The notes beneath the pieces are model-generated. The model did not search any database and was not told the origin of the DNA. It saw only the letters and a list, made by a program, of their open reading frames with translations. Both the position numbers and the translations under genes were made by a program. Shown in pieces: positions 9,852 through 18,668 of a stretch of 64,000 nt of DNA; positions within the stretch are counted from its first letter, which is position 1; every line of letters starts with the position of its first letter. The stretch spans positions 62,001 through 126,000 of the forward strand of contig JAFAWQ010000003.1 in the NCBI GenBank assembly GCA_019241645.1, read 5' to 3'. This DNA comes from Alphaproteobacteria bacterium. Its GTDB lineage: Bacteria > Pseudomonadota > Alphaproteobacteria > Micropepsales > Micropepsaceae.

Positions 9852-10190
9852 ATGGCACCGCGGCGCTCCGGATTTTCAGAACCCGAAGTTGGGGTAGTTG
9901 CGCTTGCAGAACGCCCTCCGCCCAGCGAGGCCAGAGGCAGCATCAATCTGCGAATCGAGACTGAAACTCGGCGGCTGATCGACGATGCCGCCGCCATCCT
10001 CGGTAAGACGCGCACTGAGTTCATGATTGAAAGTGCGCGGCGGGAAGCGGTTGATGTGCTGCTGGATCAACGACTCTTCTTGCTGGACGCCGAACGATAT
10101 GATGCGTTTGTCAGCGCGCTCGACAATCCACCCGCACCCGGGCCGAGACTGCGTTCACTGCTCCGCCGGGTTCCGGCATGGAAAAGGTAA
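9852..10190 (+). CDS. DUF1778 (TacA-type) antitoxin
   Basis: The 112-residue protein has a ribbon-helix-helix N-terminal core beginning SINLRIETETRRLIDDAAA and the DUF1778 continuation GKTRTEFMIESARREA, then an acidic and proline-rich tail that would neutralise the toxin (ERYDAFVSALDNPPAP). It overlaps the acetyltransferase gene behind it by 13 bases, as in TacA-TacT pairs. The family acts as DNA-binding autorepressor and as antidote. An in-frame TTG three bases upstream is a possible alternative start. Confidence 0.88.
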   Translation: MAPRRSGFSEPEVGVVALAERPPPSEARGSINLRIETETRRLIDDAAAILGKTRTEFMIESARREAVDVLLDQRLFLLDAERYDAFVSALDNPPAPGPRLRSLLRRVPAWKR

Positions 10191-10822
10191 CAGGCGGGCC
10201 GAAGGGTGGTCTCGCGCCGCCGGTTCCGCTCGTATCAGATCACGATCTGGCCGGGTTCGATTGCGGCGAGCCCGTGCTCAACGATTGGCTGCGGGAACGC
10301 GCCCTGGAAAACGAGAGCCGGTTCTCGCGGACATATGTCGTCTGTGACGGTAACAGGGTTGTTGCTTATTTCTGCATTTCCGCCGGAGCGGTGGAGCGCG
10401 CTGCCGTCCCAGGGAAGCTACGGCGCAACGCACCGGCCACAATTCCCGCCTCGGTGATCGGTCGGTTGGGGGTCAGCCGCGATCATACCGGCAAAGGCCT
10501 CGGCGCGGACATGCTGTCGGACGCGCTCCGCCGCATTGCCGTGGCCTCGCAGAGCATTGGCATCGGTGCAGTGCTGGTTCATGCGAAGAACGACGCCGCC
10601 AGGCGCTTCTATCTGAAGTGCGCCGAGTTCGTGGAATATCCGGAAGGCAGCCGCACCCTGTTTCTCCCCATCGAAACCGTAGTGGCTGCGTTGGTTGACC
10701 GGAGCATACATGGCGCCATCCGGCCGCATCAACATCGCCGGCCTGATGGCGGCCGATCTCGACTCCTTCGCCGCCGCCCTGCGCTCGGTGCTGGTCGACA
10801 CCGCAGCTTAAGGCGGCCCTGA
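10178..10822 (+). CDS. GNAT acetyltransferase toxin (TacT-like) with aberrant C-terminus
   Basis: TacT toxins acetylate the amino group of charged tRNAs and stop translation. The core of about 170 residues fits: FDCGEPVLNDWL near the N-terminus, acetyl-CoA loop GVSRDHTGKGLGADML, and the ARRFYLKCAEF tyrosine motif. The family normally ends soon after a segment like RTLFLPIETVVAAL. Here the frame has no stop at that point and runs from codon 177 into the displaced tail of the aminotransferase gene in a different frame, adding about 38 arginine-rich residues that have no family counterpart. Whether toxicity survives this extension is unknown. Confidence 0.85.
   Translation: MEKVTGGPKGGLAPPVPLVSDHDLAGFDCGEPVLNDWLRERALENESRFSRTYVVCDGNRVVAYFCISAGAVERAAVPGKLRRNAPATIPASVIGRLGVSRDHTGKGLGADMLSDALRRIAVASQSIGIGAVLVHAKNDAARRFYLKCAEFVEYPEGSRTLFLPIETVVAALVDRSIHGAIRPHQHRRPDGGRSRLLRRRPALGAGRHRSLRRP
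10707..10811 (+). pseudogene. displaced 3' tail of the aminotransferase gene
   Basis: These 105 bases align without gaps to 9684-9788, the last 34 codons and stop of tyrB. I count 8 mismatches (97 of 105 identical). Read in the tyrB frame, seven codons differ and six of them are synonymous; one changes Ser to Ala. Homology stops abruptly at the TAC codon on the left side. The remnant is not translated in its own frame now; the TacT frame reads through it. Confidence 0.9.
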
Positions 10823-10823
10823 C

Positions 10824-10852
10824 TTGACGCGGTAAGGGAATTTCCTTACTTT
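10824..10852 (+). promoter_or_regulatory. promoter and near-palindromic operator of prlF-yhaV
   Basis: TTGACG at 10824-10829 and TACTTT at 10847-10852 are 17 bases apart. Between and touching them lies GTAAGGGAATTTCCTTAC at 10832-10849, a palindrome with one mismatched pair at two symmetric positions. PrlF-type antitoxins have a swapped-hairpin DNA-binding domain and repress their own operon, so this is the likely operator. Confidence 0.6.
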
Positions 10853-10880
10853 GCGGCCAGGAAAAATCCACGGCACTGCT

Positions 10881-11201
10881 ATGGCCCGCATAGAAGAAAT
10901 CAGTACTATCACTGCCAAAGGCCAGACCACGGTCCCCAAAGCAGTGCGGCAGGCGCTGGGCGTGAATTGCGGCGGGCGACTCGTGTACCGCGTCGAAGGC
11001 AACCGCGTCACCGTGCACAGCGCGGCTGCGGAGCATCGCGATCCCGTGCTGGCGTCATTCCTGCAACTCCTGGGTACCGACATGGCCAAGGGCCGCAACG
11101 TCCGCGATCTCCCAAAAGGGCTGGCGTCGGCGATGCGTAAGGCGATGCGGCAGATTGCCATCTCGTCCGAAGAAACGCTGGAAGGCGACGTGGCCATCTA
11201 G
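10881..11201 (+). CDS. prlF: PrlF (SohA) family antitoxin
   Basis: The 106-residue protein opens with an AbrB/MazE-like swapped-hairpin domain (STITAKGQTTVPKAVRQALGV, then GGRLVYRVEGNRVTV) and continues with the PrlF-specific region DPVLASFLQLLGTDMAK and a helical C-terminus. PrlF is the antidote to YhaV and an autorepressor. The start at ATG 10881 keeps the DNA-binding domain at the N-terminus, as in the family. The toxin gene begins two bases after the stop. Confidence 0.92.
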   Translation: MARIEEISTITAKGQTTVPKAVRQALGVNCGGRLVYRVEGNRVTVHSAAAEHRDPVLASFLQLLGTDMAKGRNVRDLPKGLASAMRKAMRQIAISSEETLEGDVAI

Positions 11202-11203
11202 CC

Positions 11204-11653
11204 ATGGTCGTCAATGGCTGGACGCTGTTGTTTCACCAGGCAATTCTCGATCAGCTCGCGGCTCTGGAGCAGGCAAGCGCCCGCGCACGCAGGAACGATC
11301 CGAAAAACTTCCATACCAATGCGAACGTAAAGCTGTTCGCGGCGCTCTCCAGGCTAATCTTCGAAACCATTCCCGCCGATCCCGTCCGCGCGGAATACCG
11401 CCAGGGCAACACGCTTGGCCCCGAGTACCGACACTGGTTCCGGGCGAAGTTCCTTGGCCGCTTCCGCCTTTTCTTTCGCTATGATACGCGCGCCACGCTG
11501 ATCGTGTATGCCTGGGTCAACGACGAGCGCAGTCTGCGCCAAAGTGGCGGCCGGAGCGATCCGTATGAAGTGTTCCGCCGCATGCTGAAAAGCGGCACTC
11601 CCCCAAATGACTGGAGTGCGCTGGTGAAAGCGGCACGAATCGCGCCGCGATAG
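11204..11653 (+). CDS. yhaV: YhaV family type II toxin (ribonuclease)
   Basis: YhaV is a RelE-superfamily ribosome-dependent RNase inhibited by PrlF. The 149-residue protein starts MVVNGWTLLFHQAILDQL and has the family segments GNTLGPEYRHWFRAKFLGRFRLFFRY, TLIVYAWVNDERSLR and a final PYEVFRRML. Family length and the PrlF neighbour agree. It is the second toxin-antitoxin pair in tandem here, immediately beyond the tyrB tail remnant. Confidence 0.93.
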   Translation: MVVNGWTLLFHQAILDQLAALEQASARARRNDPKNFHTNANVKLFAALSRLIFETIPADPVRAEYRQGNTLGPEYRHWFRAKFLGRFRLFFRYDTRATLIVYAWVNDERSLRQSGGRSDPYEVFRRMLKSGTPPNDWSALVKAARIAPR

Positions 11654-12151
11654 ATGCGCGTGGAGGAATGGCATGGAGCGGTGTTCTCTGAGCCCGGTGG
11701 AGCCGGCTGCCAACACTCCTCGCGTTCTCCATTTTGCTCCGTAGGCGGAGCGGATTGATCGGGCGTAATCAGCGGCTTAAGAAAAATTTGCGTGCCGGCC
11801 GTCTACCACCGGCAGAGTCGGGTTATAATGCCCCCATGAGACCGGAATCAGTCACCTTCGGGACGATCGAAGGCAGCGGGTTTGCGCGGGTGAGGGCTGG
11901 CGCCCGTCTTGCGCCCGCCCATGCGGATGCGGGGCTTGGCGTGCGCAATGTCGAAAGTGGTGATTTCAAATGCTATGGCACCGCACAAAGCACAACATCT
12001 GGTCCTTTGGCGAATGCAGAAGATAGGGGCCCCACACCCTGCTTTTTGCAAACGAATGCCGACACAGACTTGCGCGTATCCCCCGAAAACAATTCATGGT
12101 GGCCATACGTGCAACGCAGACACCATATATTGATGGAAGCCCGGTGAACGC
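11654..12151. other. intergenic region, no protein gene recognised
   Basis: This 498-base gap between yhaV and def holds several open frames but none with family-like sequence. An imperfect hairpin is possible between 11673 and 11732 (ATGGAG pairing with CTCCAT, then GGTGTT with AACACT). It could belong to a structured RNA, but I cannot identify one. A TATAAT-like box is at about 11823-11828. Confidence 0.4.
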
Positions 12152-12730
12152 ATGGCTATCCTGAAAATCGCACGCATGGGCCATCCGGTTCTGGCCCGCA
12201 AGGCCGATCCGGTGGCCGATCCCACCGCGCCCGAACTCCTTCTACTCGTTCAGAGCATGATCGAGACTATGGTGGATGCGAACGGCGCGGGGCTGGCGGC
12301 GCCGCAGGTGCATGTGCCGCTGCGGCTTGCCATCTTCCAGGCGCCGGAAGAGCGGCTCGATCCCGGCCTCTCTCAAGCCGAGCGCTACGACCACACAGCG
12401 CCGCTCACCGTGCTCATCAATCCGGAGCTCGAGGTGCTGGGGCCAGACATCGAGGGCGGCTGGGAAGGCTGCCTTTCCGTTCCCGGCATGCGCGGCCTGG
12501 TCGAGCGGCCGGCGCACATCCGCTATCGCGGCGTGAATTTGCAGGGGGAGAAAATCGAGCGTACGGCGCGCGGCTTTCATGCCCGCGTGGTGCAGCATGA
12601 ACTCGATCATCTCGACGGCATTCTTTATCCGCAGCGCATGGGCGATTTGTCGAAGCTGATCTTCGAATCGGAGGCGCGGCATTGGATGGCGCCCGAGGCG
12701 CAAGAAGAACTGGAAGAGGCGCAGACGTGA
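12152..12730 (+). CDS. def: peptide deformylase
   Basis: Peptide deformylase removes the N-terminal formyl group from new proteins. All three motifs are present in the 192-residue protein: GAGLAAPQ (about residues 45-52), EGCLSVPG with the metal-ligand Cys at about 107, and QHELDHLDG with His ligands at about 149 and 153 and the catalytic Glu between. An insertion of about ten residues after RLAIFQAPEERLD is longer than in the E. coli enzyme. The stop codon overlaps the GTG start of the COQ9 gene. Confidence 0.96.
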   Translation: MAILKIARMGHPVLARKADPVADPTAPELLLLVQSMIETMVDANGAGLAAPQVHVPLRLAIFQAPEERLDPGLSQAERYDHTAPLTVLINPELEVLGPDIEGGWEGCLSVPGMRGLVERPAHIRYRGVNLQGEKIERTARGFHARVVQHELDHLDGILYPQRMGDLSKLIFESEARHWMAPEAQEELEEAQT

Positions 12731-13407
12731 GCGCGGAGGCTGGCTCGAAGACAGACACGCGAGACGATGCGACGCTGAAGCGCGCGGTATTCGAGGCGGC
12801 CCTGCCGCATCTTGCGGAGGATGGTTTCGGCGAGAAGAGTCTGAACGCTGCTGCCGCAACCGCGAACGTCGATGCAGCAACCCTGCAGCGTCTGTTCCCC
12901 AACGCCGGCCAGGATCTGGCCGATGCGTTCTCGGCCTGGGCAGACGAGCGGATGGATGCAACGCTCGCCGGCGCCACGCTCTCGGAGATGAAAATTCGCG
13001 AGCGCATCAAGGCGGCCGTGCGGGCGCGCCTTGCGGCTTTGCGGCCTCACAAGGAAGCGGCACGCCGCGCCGCCGCGTTCCTCAGCCTGCCGCAAAACGC
13101 AGCGCTCACCGCGAAGCTGCTCTATCGCACCGTCGATAACATGTGGCGCGCCGCCGGCGATACCTCGACCGATTTCAACTTCTACACCAAGCGGGCGATT
13201 CTCGCCGGCGTTTATTCATCGACCTTGCTGCGCTGGTTCACCGACGCGAGCGAAGACGAGAAGGATACCAACGAATTTCTCGACGCGCGGATCGAGAACG
13301 TGATGCAGTTCGAGAAATTCAAGGCGCAGGTGAACGATCAGCTTTCGAAATTCCCCTCGCTCACCGAACTGCTGTCACACCTCAGCGGGCGGCCGCCTTC
13401 GGCTTGA
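12727..13407 (+). CDS. COQ9 family protein
   Basis: COQ9 proteins resemble TetR regulators in fold but bind lipids and support hydroxylation steps of ubiquinone synthesis. The 226-residue product has an N-terminal three-helix TetR-like part (RAVFEAALPHLAEDGFGEKSL to LQRLFPNAGQDLADAF) and the COQ9 C-terminal region with LLYRTVDNMWRAAGDTSTDFNFYTKRAILAGVY split across its helices. The start is GTG 12727, overlapping the def stop. It converges with purK and the ends overlap by 26 bases. Confidence 0.9.
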   Translation: MSAEAGSKTDTRDDATLKRAVFEAALPHLAEDGFGEKSLNAAAATANVDAATLQRLFPNAGQDLADAFSAWADERMDATLAGATLSEMKIRERIKAAVRARLAALRPHKEAARRAAAFLSLPQNAALTAKLLYRTVDNMWRAAGDTSTDFNFYTKRAILAGVYSSTLLRWFTDASEDEKDTNEFLDARIENVMQFEKFKAQVNDQLSKFPSLTELLSHLSGRPPSA

Positions 13408-14485
13408 GCCAGGTAATGTGGCCCATCTTGCGGCCGGGCCGGATGTCCGACTTGCCGTAGAGATGCAGCGCTCCGCCGCGCGCCACCAGCGCCTGCCAGT
13501 CGCGCGCCTCCTCGCCGAGGATGTTTTCCATCACCGCATCCGAATGGCGTTCCGTTGAACCGAGCGGCCAGCCGGCCACGGCGCGGATGTGCTGCTCGAA
13601 CTGGCTCACAAGGCAGGCATCGATGGTCCAGTGGCCGGAATTGTGTACCCTGGGCGCAATCTCGTTGACGAGCAACTTGCCGTCTGCGCACACGAACAGT
13701 TCGACGCAGAGCACGCCGACGTAATCCAGCGCATCGGCGATCTTTCGCGCCATCGCCTTGGCTTCGATGGATTGTTCGCTGTTCAGGCGCGACGGAACGG
13801 TGGAGCGCCGCAGGATGTGCTCGCTGTGGTCGTTCTCCGGCGGATCGTACGCGGCGAACGCGCCGTCTGCACTACGCACCGCGATGACCGACGCTTCGAA
13901 GGCGAAGTCGACAAATGATTCCAGCAGCAGCGGAGCGCCCTTGAAGAGATCGAACGCGGCTGCGGCTTCGTCAGCACTGGTGACGATCGTCTGCCCCTTG
14001 CCATCGTAGCCGAGGCGGCGGGTTTTCAGCACGGCCTTGCGCGAACCAAGCTCCGCAAACGCCGTTCGCGCGCGCTCTACGGAATCGATCGCGAGAAATG
14101 CGGCGGTGTTCAAACCTAAGCCAGAAACAAACGTCTTCTCCTCGAATCGCTCCTGCGTCGTTGCCAGCGCCTGCGCGTTCGGATTCACCGGCGTGATTTG
14201 CGCCAGAAGTTCGAGCGTCTCCGCAGGCACGTTCTCGAACTCGCAGGTGATCGCGTCGCAGGCCTGTGCGAATTTCTTCAGCGCGTCGGCATTGCGGTAG
14301 GAGGCATAGGTCTGCGTCGCGCTGACCTGGAAGGCCGGCGCGTCATTCTCCTCGGAAAAAACGTGCGCCTTCAGGCCAAGCCTGGCGGCGGCTAGAGCGA
14401 GCATGCGTCCGAGCTGGCCGCCGCCCAAAATTCCGATCGTGCCTCCCGGCGTTACGGGAGCGGAAAGCATCGTGGGTTCGCTCAT
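13382..14485 (-). CDS. purK: 5-(carboxyamino)imidazole ribonucleotide synthase
   Basis: PurK uses ATP and bicarbonate to make N5-CAIR in purine synthesis. The 367-residue ATP-grasp protein begins with a Rossmann-like [19 protein letters not shown], followed by the central [13 protein letters not shown] loop and the metal-binding [19 protein letters not shown] region. It lies downstream of purE and overlaps it by four bases, the normal purE-purK unit. It is a typical full-length family member. Confidence 0.96.
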   Translation of the reverse strand: MSEPTMLSAPVTPGGTIGILGGGQLGRMLALAAARLGLKAHVFSEENDAPAFQVSATQTYASYRNADALKKFAQACDAITCEFENVPAETLELLAQITPVNPNAQALATTQERFEEKTFVSGLGLNTAAFLAIDSVERARTAFAELGSRKAVLKTRRLGYDGKGQTIVTSADEAAAAFDLFKGAPLLLESFVDFAFEASVIAVRSADGAFAAYDPPENDHSEHILRRSTVPSRLNSEQSIEAKAMARKIADALDYVGVLCVELFVCADGKLLVNEIAPRVHNSGHWTIDACLVSQFEQHIRAVAGWPLGSTERHSDAVMENILGEEARDWQALVARGGALHLYGKSDIRPGRKMGHITWLKPKAAAR

Positions 14486-14967
14486 TCGGCGGGGTTTTCA
14501 GCGACGGATTCGGTTTGCTGCTTGCGCCAGTCGGCGAGCTTTTTCGCAAGCGCCATGTCCGACAACGCAAGAATAGCGGCGGCATGCAGCGCTGCGTTCT
14601 TCGCGCCGGCTTCGCCAATAGCAAACGTCGCCACCGGCACTCCGCCCGGCATCTGGACGATGGAGAGCAGGCTATCCATTCCCTTGAGGGCCTTCGACTC
14701 GATCGGCACGCCGAGCACGGGCAATATAGTCATCGATGCCGCCATGCCGGGAAGATGGGCCGCGCCGCCCGCGCCGGCGATGATCAGCTTGAGCCCGCGC
14801 GAAGTAGCACCCGTCGCGTATTTGTAGAGCCGGTCCGGCGTACGATGCGCGGAGACGATGCGGGTCTCGTAGGCGATGCCGAGCTGATCGAGAATTCCGG
14901 CCGCGTATTGCAAGGTCGGCCAGTCGGACTGGCTGCCCATGATGATACCGACGGCCGGCGCGCTCAT
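14482..14967 (-). CDS. purE: N5-carboxyaminoimidazole ribonucleotide mutase
   Basis: PurE converts N5-CAIR to CAIR. The 161-residue protein has the class I signatures: [13 protein letters not shown] near residue 8, the SAHRTPD motif near residue 40, [14 protein letters not shown], and [23 protein letters not shown] split around the substrate site. Its start overlaps the stop of the threonine ammonia-lyase gene by four bases, so the three genes form one minus-strand unit. Confidence 0.96.
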   Translation of the reverse strand: MSAPAVGIIMGSQSDWPTLQYAAGILDQLGIAYETRIVSAHRTPDRLYKYATGATSRGLKLIIAGAGGAAHLPGMAASMTILPVLGVPIESKALKGMDSLLSIVQMPGGVPVATFAIGEAGAKNAALHAAAILALSDMALAKKLADWRKQQTESVAENPAE

Positions 14968-16271
14968 TCGGCGCCGGTCTCCGCGCTGGCAGCGTAAAGG
15001 CGGCGCATCGGCGACGTCGCGCGGGAAATCTGCGGCTCGCGCAGCACGAAACCTGCGTCTTGCAGTTTCTGCCGGATCTCCTCGGCGTGCTCGGAATCGC
15101 GGGCTTCGATCATGAGACCCAGATCGGCGCCTTTGGCGCTGATGTCCGTCATCATGCGGTTGTGGGAGACTTCGAGGATGTTACCACCAGCTTCGCTGAC
15201 CACGGTAGCAATGCGTGCAAGCCAGCCCGGCTGGTCTTCGATCTCAACGATGACGGAGAGCAACCGCCCCTCGCGGGAAAGCTCGCGCAGGATGACGTTG
15301 GACAGCAGCCGCATGTCGATGTTGCCGCCCGAGAGAATGATGCCGACCTTTTGTCCCGCAAAAATCTCGCGATTGGCGAGCACGGCTGCGTAGCCGGTGG
15401 CGCCGGCGCCTTCGACCACGGTCTTCTCGATTTCGAGCAGGTGCGCCACCGCGCTTTCGATCTCGTCCTCGCGCACGAGGAACACGTCTTCCACCAAAGC
15501 GCGAATGATCTCCTTGGTGAGTGTTCCGGGCGATTTGACGGCGATGCCTTCGGCGATGGTCTGCCCCGCGCAGGAAACGCTCGTTCCCTTGAACGCATCG
15601 TACATGGAGGGATAAAGCGCGGTCTGTACACCGTAGATTTTGATATCCGGCCGGATCGCCGTGGCCGCGATCGAAATACCCGAGATCAGGCCACCACCGC
15701 CAATCGGCACCACGATGGTATCGAGGTCCGGCGTATCCTCGAGCAACTCTAGCCCGACGGTGCCCGTGCCGGCGACAATCTTGGGATCGTCGTAGGGGTG
15801 GACGAGCGTGAAGCCGTTTTTCTCGGCCAGCTCGCAGGCCCGCGAATAGCCTTCGGTCAGCGTCTCGCCGAACTGCACGACCTCGGCGCCGAATTCCCGC
15901 GTGCGTTTCACCTTCACGAACGGCGCGCCGTCCGGCATCACGATGGTTACGGGAATTCCCAGCCGTCCACCGTGATAGGCGACCGCCTGCGCGTGATTGC
16001 CGGCGCTCATCGCCACCACGCCGCGGCGCCGCTGTTCCGCCGTGAGCGACATCAGCTTGTTCACCGCGCCGCGTTCCTTGAACGAAGCGGTGAACTGCAG
16101 GTTCTCGAACTTCAGATAGATTTCGCAGCCCGCGATTTTGGACAGCGTTCGCGAGTGATGCGTTGGCGTGCGTTCCACCGCGCCGCGGATCTGCTCGGCG
16201 GCCGCGCGAATGTCATCGATGGTTGGAATCTGAAAGCCTTCGGGAGCGGCTTTGGTCGCGCCTTTCGACAA
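14964..16271 (-). CDS. ilvA: threonine ammonia-lyase with C-terminal ACT domain
   Basis: This PLP enzyme deaminates threonine to 2-oxobutanoate, the first step toward isoleucine. The 435-residue protein has the PLP lysine in [12 protein letters not shown] at about residue 65, a glycine-rich phosphate loop [11 protein letters not shown], and [10 protein letters not shown] near the end of the catalytic domain. A single ACT-like domain ([18 protein letters not shown] and after) spans about residues 340-425. This is the medium form, unlike the long biosynthetic IlvA with two ACT-like repeats; it may be biosynthetic or catabolic. A tRNA gene lies just upstream. Confidence 0.92.
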   Translation of the reverse strand: MSKGATKAAPEGFQIPTIDDIRAAAEQIRGAVERTPTHHSRTLSKIAGCEIYLKFENLQFTASFKERGAVNKLMSLTAEQRRRGVVAMSAGNHAQAVAYHGGRLGIPVTIVMPDGAPFVKVKRTREFGAEVVQFGETLTEGYSRACELAEKNGFTLVHPYDDPKIVAGTGTVGLELLEDTPDLDTIVVPIGGGGLISGISIAATAIRPDIKIYGVQTALYPSMYDAFKGTSVSCAGQTIAEGIAVKSPGTLTKEIIRALVEDVFLVREDEIESAVAHLLEIEKTVVEGAGATGYAAVLANREIFAGQKVGIILSGGNIDMRLLSNVILRELSREGRLLSVIVEIEDQPGWLARIATVVSEAGGNILEVSHNRMMTDISAKGADLGLMIEARDSEHAEEIRQKLQDAGFVLREPQISRATSPMRRLYAASAETGAE

Positions 16272-16298
16272 CGCTTTATCCGATCCTCAAGTTGGGGC

Positions 16299-16373
16299 TG
16301 GTAGCAGCGGAGGGATTTGAACCCCCGACCAAGGGATTATGATTCCCCTGCTCTACCACTGAGCTACGCTGCC
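16299..16373 (-). tRNA. tRNA-Met (CAT), elongator type
   Basis: The minus strand folds as a full cloverleaf of 75 bases including an encoded CCA: acceptor GGCAGCG with CGCTGCT, D-arm GCTC/GAGC, anticodon arm GGGGA-ATCATAA-TCCCT, and T-arm GGGGG-TTCAAAT-CCCTC. The anticodon is CAT. The acceptor pairs fully, which speaks against initiator tRNA. A loop starting with A at position 32 favours elongator Met over the lysidine-modified Ile2 tRNA, but the two are hard to separate by eye. Confidence 0.93.
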
Positions 16374-16433
16374 CGGCCAAGAGGCGGGGATGTATAGGGA
16401 ATGGGGCTGCGAAGGCAAGGGCGCGCGGTGCTG

Positions 16434-17543
16434 CTAGGCGGCCGCGCGAGATACGTCGGTCGCGGCGATCCAGCCGCCGCCCAGGATGCGGGTTCCGTTG
16501 GTTTCGTAGAACACGCAGGCCTGTCCCGGCGCCACCGCTTCCTCACCCGCGATCACGTCGACCAAGGCATCGGCGCCGTTCGGCGTCACCCGTGCTTCGA
16601 CCGGCGGGCGGGTCGACCGCACCTTTACAAGGCAATCGAACGGTCCCGAACGCGGCACCAGCCAGTTCACATCGTTCAGCGCGATCGTTCGCGCGTGCAG
16701 CGCCGCCCGCGGACCGACAACCACGCGCCTCCGCGGCGCATCGATGCGGACCACGAAGAGCGGCTCGCCGTTGCCAGACAATCCAAGTCCCTTGCGCTGA
16801 CCGACGGTAAAATGAATCACGCCGGAATGTGACCCGAGTACCCGCCCCGACAGATCGAGGACATCGCCCGGAACGGCCGCATCTGGATCAAGACGCTTTA
16901 CAAGCGACGAATAATCTCCGTTCGGGACGAAACAGATGTCCTGGCTGTCTGGCTTCTCTGCGACCGCAAGCCCCAGTTCCGTGGCGACGGCGCGCACTTC
17001 ACTCTTTTGCATGTCGCCCAGGGGGAAGCGGAGGAACGCCAGTTGCTCGCGGGTCGTGCGAAACAGAAAATAGCTTTGGTCCCGGCTTGCGTCCGCCGCC
17101 CGATGAAGTTCGGGTCCGTCAGCTCCTTCCAGGCGCCGTACATAGTGTCCTGTCGCGAGCGCATTCGCGCCAAGATCCCTGGCCACAGTCAGCAAATCCG
17201 CGAACTTCACGCGCTCATTGCAGCGGATGCAGGGAATTGGCGTCTCGCCCCGTTGGTAGGCGGCGGCAAAATCCGCGATCACGGCCTTGCGGAAACGCTC
17301 TTCATAGTCGAGCACGTAGTGCGGAATACCAAGGTCCTGGGCGACCCGCCGGGCATCATGGATGTCCTGCCCGGCACAGCACGCGCCCTTTTTCGTGATC
17401 GCGGCACCATGATTGTAAAGCTGCAGCGTGATGCCGACGACATCGTAGCCTTGGCGCACCATTAACGCGGCGGTGACGGATGAATCGACGCCGCCGGACA
17501 TGGCAACGACGACGCGCTGCTTGTGGTTCGGCTTGGCGCTCAT
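16434..17543 (-). CDS. mnmA: tRNA 2-thiouridine(34) synthase MnmA
   Basis: MnmA thiolates the wobble uridine of tRNAs for Lys, Glu and Gln. The 369-residue protein has the PP-loop AMSGGVDSS at about residues 14-22, the catalytic Cys in [14 protein letters not shown], the DQSYFLF motif, and a second Cys in [20 protein letters not shown]. The start at 17543 places the PP-loop at the usual distance from the N-terminus; the open frame extends further upstream but without family sequence. Confidence 0.95.
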   Translation of the reverse strand: MSAKPNHKQRVVVAMSGGVDSSVTAALMVRQGYDVVGITLQLYNHGAAITKKGACCAGQDIHDARRVAQDLGIPHYVLDYEERFRKAVIADFAAAYQRGETPIPCIRCNERVKFADLLTVARDLGANALATGHYVRRLEGADGPELHRAADASRDQSYFLFRTTREQLAFLRFPLGDMQKSEVRAVATELGLAVAEKPDSQDICFVPNGDYSSLVKRLDPDAAVPGDVLDLSGRVLGSHSGVIHFTVGQRKGLGLSGNGEPLFVVRIDAPRRRVVVGPRAALHARTIALNDVNWLVPRSGPFDCLVKVRSTRPPVEARVTPNGADALVDVIAGEEAVAPGQACVFYETNGTRILGGGWIAATDVSRAAA

Positions 17544-17778
17544 GCGGAGCGTATAAGGCTGCTCGCGCGCGCGGACAACCCGTCCGTATCGAGCGTGATT
17601 GCCCGCGCCGTTACGGCGATTAACGGATTGCTCATCTCTCTTATTGAGATCGCGATGTTCGTATTCCCAATTCCGCACATTGGATCGTGCAAAGTACGGG
17701 TTCTTTTACCGTGCGCTTTTGGCCTTTCTTAAATGAGCATCGCTATTCTCCCGGCGGGTAGTGTTGGGAAACATCAGC

Positions 17779-18057
17779 ATGATCGGTGAGGAACGCAGAG
17801 GTCGCGTCAGCTATGTCATCGGACCCGATGGCAGCCCGCTGACGATGGCTGACCTCCCGCCGCCCAACACGCGGCGCTGGGTCATCCGGCGCAAGGCGGA
17901 AGTGGTGGCCGCGGTGCGCGGCGGCCTGCTTAGCCTGGACGAGGCGTGCCGGCGCTATACCCTGACGGTCGAGGAGTTTCTCGCCTGGCAGCGGGCCATC
18001 GACCGTTTCGGGCTTGCGGGTTTGCGCGCCACGCGGCTGCAGCAGTACCGAAACTAG
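17779..18057 (+). CDS. sciP: DUF1153 protein SciP, CtrA inhibitor
   Basis: SciP binds DNA or CtrA and blocks transcription of CtrA-activated genes in G1 in Caulobacter. The 92-residue protein carries the highly conserved stretch YVIGPDGSPLTMADLPPP, then WVIRRKAEVVAAVRGGLLSL and a helix-turn-helix ending FLAWQRAIDRFGLAGLRATR. I chose ATG 17779; an in-frame GTG at 17761 would add six residues. ctrA itself lies only 3.2 kb downstream on the same strand, so regulator and antagonist are linked here. Confidence 0.93.
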   Translation: MIGEERRGRVSYVIGPDGSPLTMADLPPPNTRRWVIRRKAEVVAAVRGGLLSLDEACRRYTLTVEEFLAWQRAIDRFGLAGLRATRLQQYRN

Positions 18058-18110
18058 GCCGCCACCTGGCCGGGTAGACGGCCGCACTGCAACACATTAA
18101 CGTCCCGGTA

Positions 18111-18668
18111 ATGGGGCTCCTGATTCTACTCGGCATTGTCGTGTTGGCCGCGCTTTGGGCGGTCTCCATCTACAATTCGCTGGTTCGCCGCCGAAACATC
18201 GTAGCGGAGGCGTGGAGCGGGATCGAGACGCAGCTGAAGCGCCGCGCGGACCTCATTCCGAACCTGGTCGAAACGGTGAAGGGCTATGCGGGCCACGAGC
18301 GCGAAACGCTTGAGGACCTCGCCAGGCTGCGGAGCCAGGGGCAGTCTCAAACCGACGTCGCGGCCCGGGCGCAAACCGAAACCGCCATCACCGCCGCAAT
18401 CGGACGGATCATGGCCGTGGCGGAAGCGTATCCGCAGTTGCGCGCCAGCGAGAATTTCCAGTCGCTGCAGAAGGATTTGGCGGAGGTCGAGGATCAAATT
18501 CAGCTGGCCCGCCGCTACTACAACGGCGCGGTTCGCGACCTCAACGTGATGATCGAGCAGTTTCCCTCAAACCTCGTCGCCAACTGGGGCGGCTTCAAGC
18601 AGGCGCCGTTCTTCCAGATCGAGGATACCGCCGATCGCGCGGTGCCAAAGGTCGCGTTCGGAACATGA
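18111..18668 (+). CDS. lemA: LemA family membrane protein
   Basis: LemA proteins have one N-terminal membrane helix and a periplasmic or cytoplasmic helical bundle; their biochemical role is unclear. The 185-residue protein has the helix [19 protein letters not shown] at residues 3-21, then the signature [24 protein letters not shown] and [13 protein letters not shown], and ends with [16 protein letters not shown]. The last codons overlap the start of the DUF2207 gene by four bases, an association seen widely between lemA and DUF2207 genes. Confidence 0.93.
   Translation: MGLLILLGIVVLAALWAVSIYNSLVRRRNIVAEAWSGIETQLKRRADLIPNLVETVKGYAGHERETLEDLARLRSQGQSQTDVAARAQTETAITAAIGRIMAVAEAYPQLRASENFQSLQKDLAEVEDQIQLARRYYNGAVRDLNVMIEQFPSNLVANWGGFKQAPFFQIEDTADRAVPKVAFGT

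Noticed and set aside
10881-11653. Reading PrlF/YhaV and TacA/TacT as one four-gene toxin system
   Set aside because: Each pair has its own promoter and operator, and the displaced tyrB tail lies between them, so they are separate modules.
11734-12147. 137-codon open frame between yhaV and def
   Set aside because: No family-like sequence, no convincing ribosome binding site and atypical composition; treated as noncoding.
18097-18111. TTAA-N7-GTAA resembling a CtrA box at the lemA start
   Set aside because: One mismatch from consensus and overlapping the start codon; such matches are expected by chance and no other support exists.
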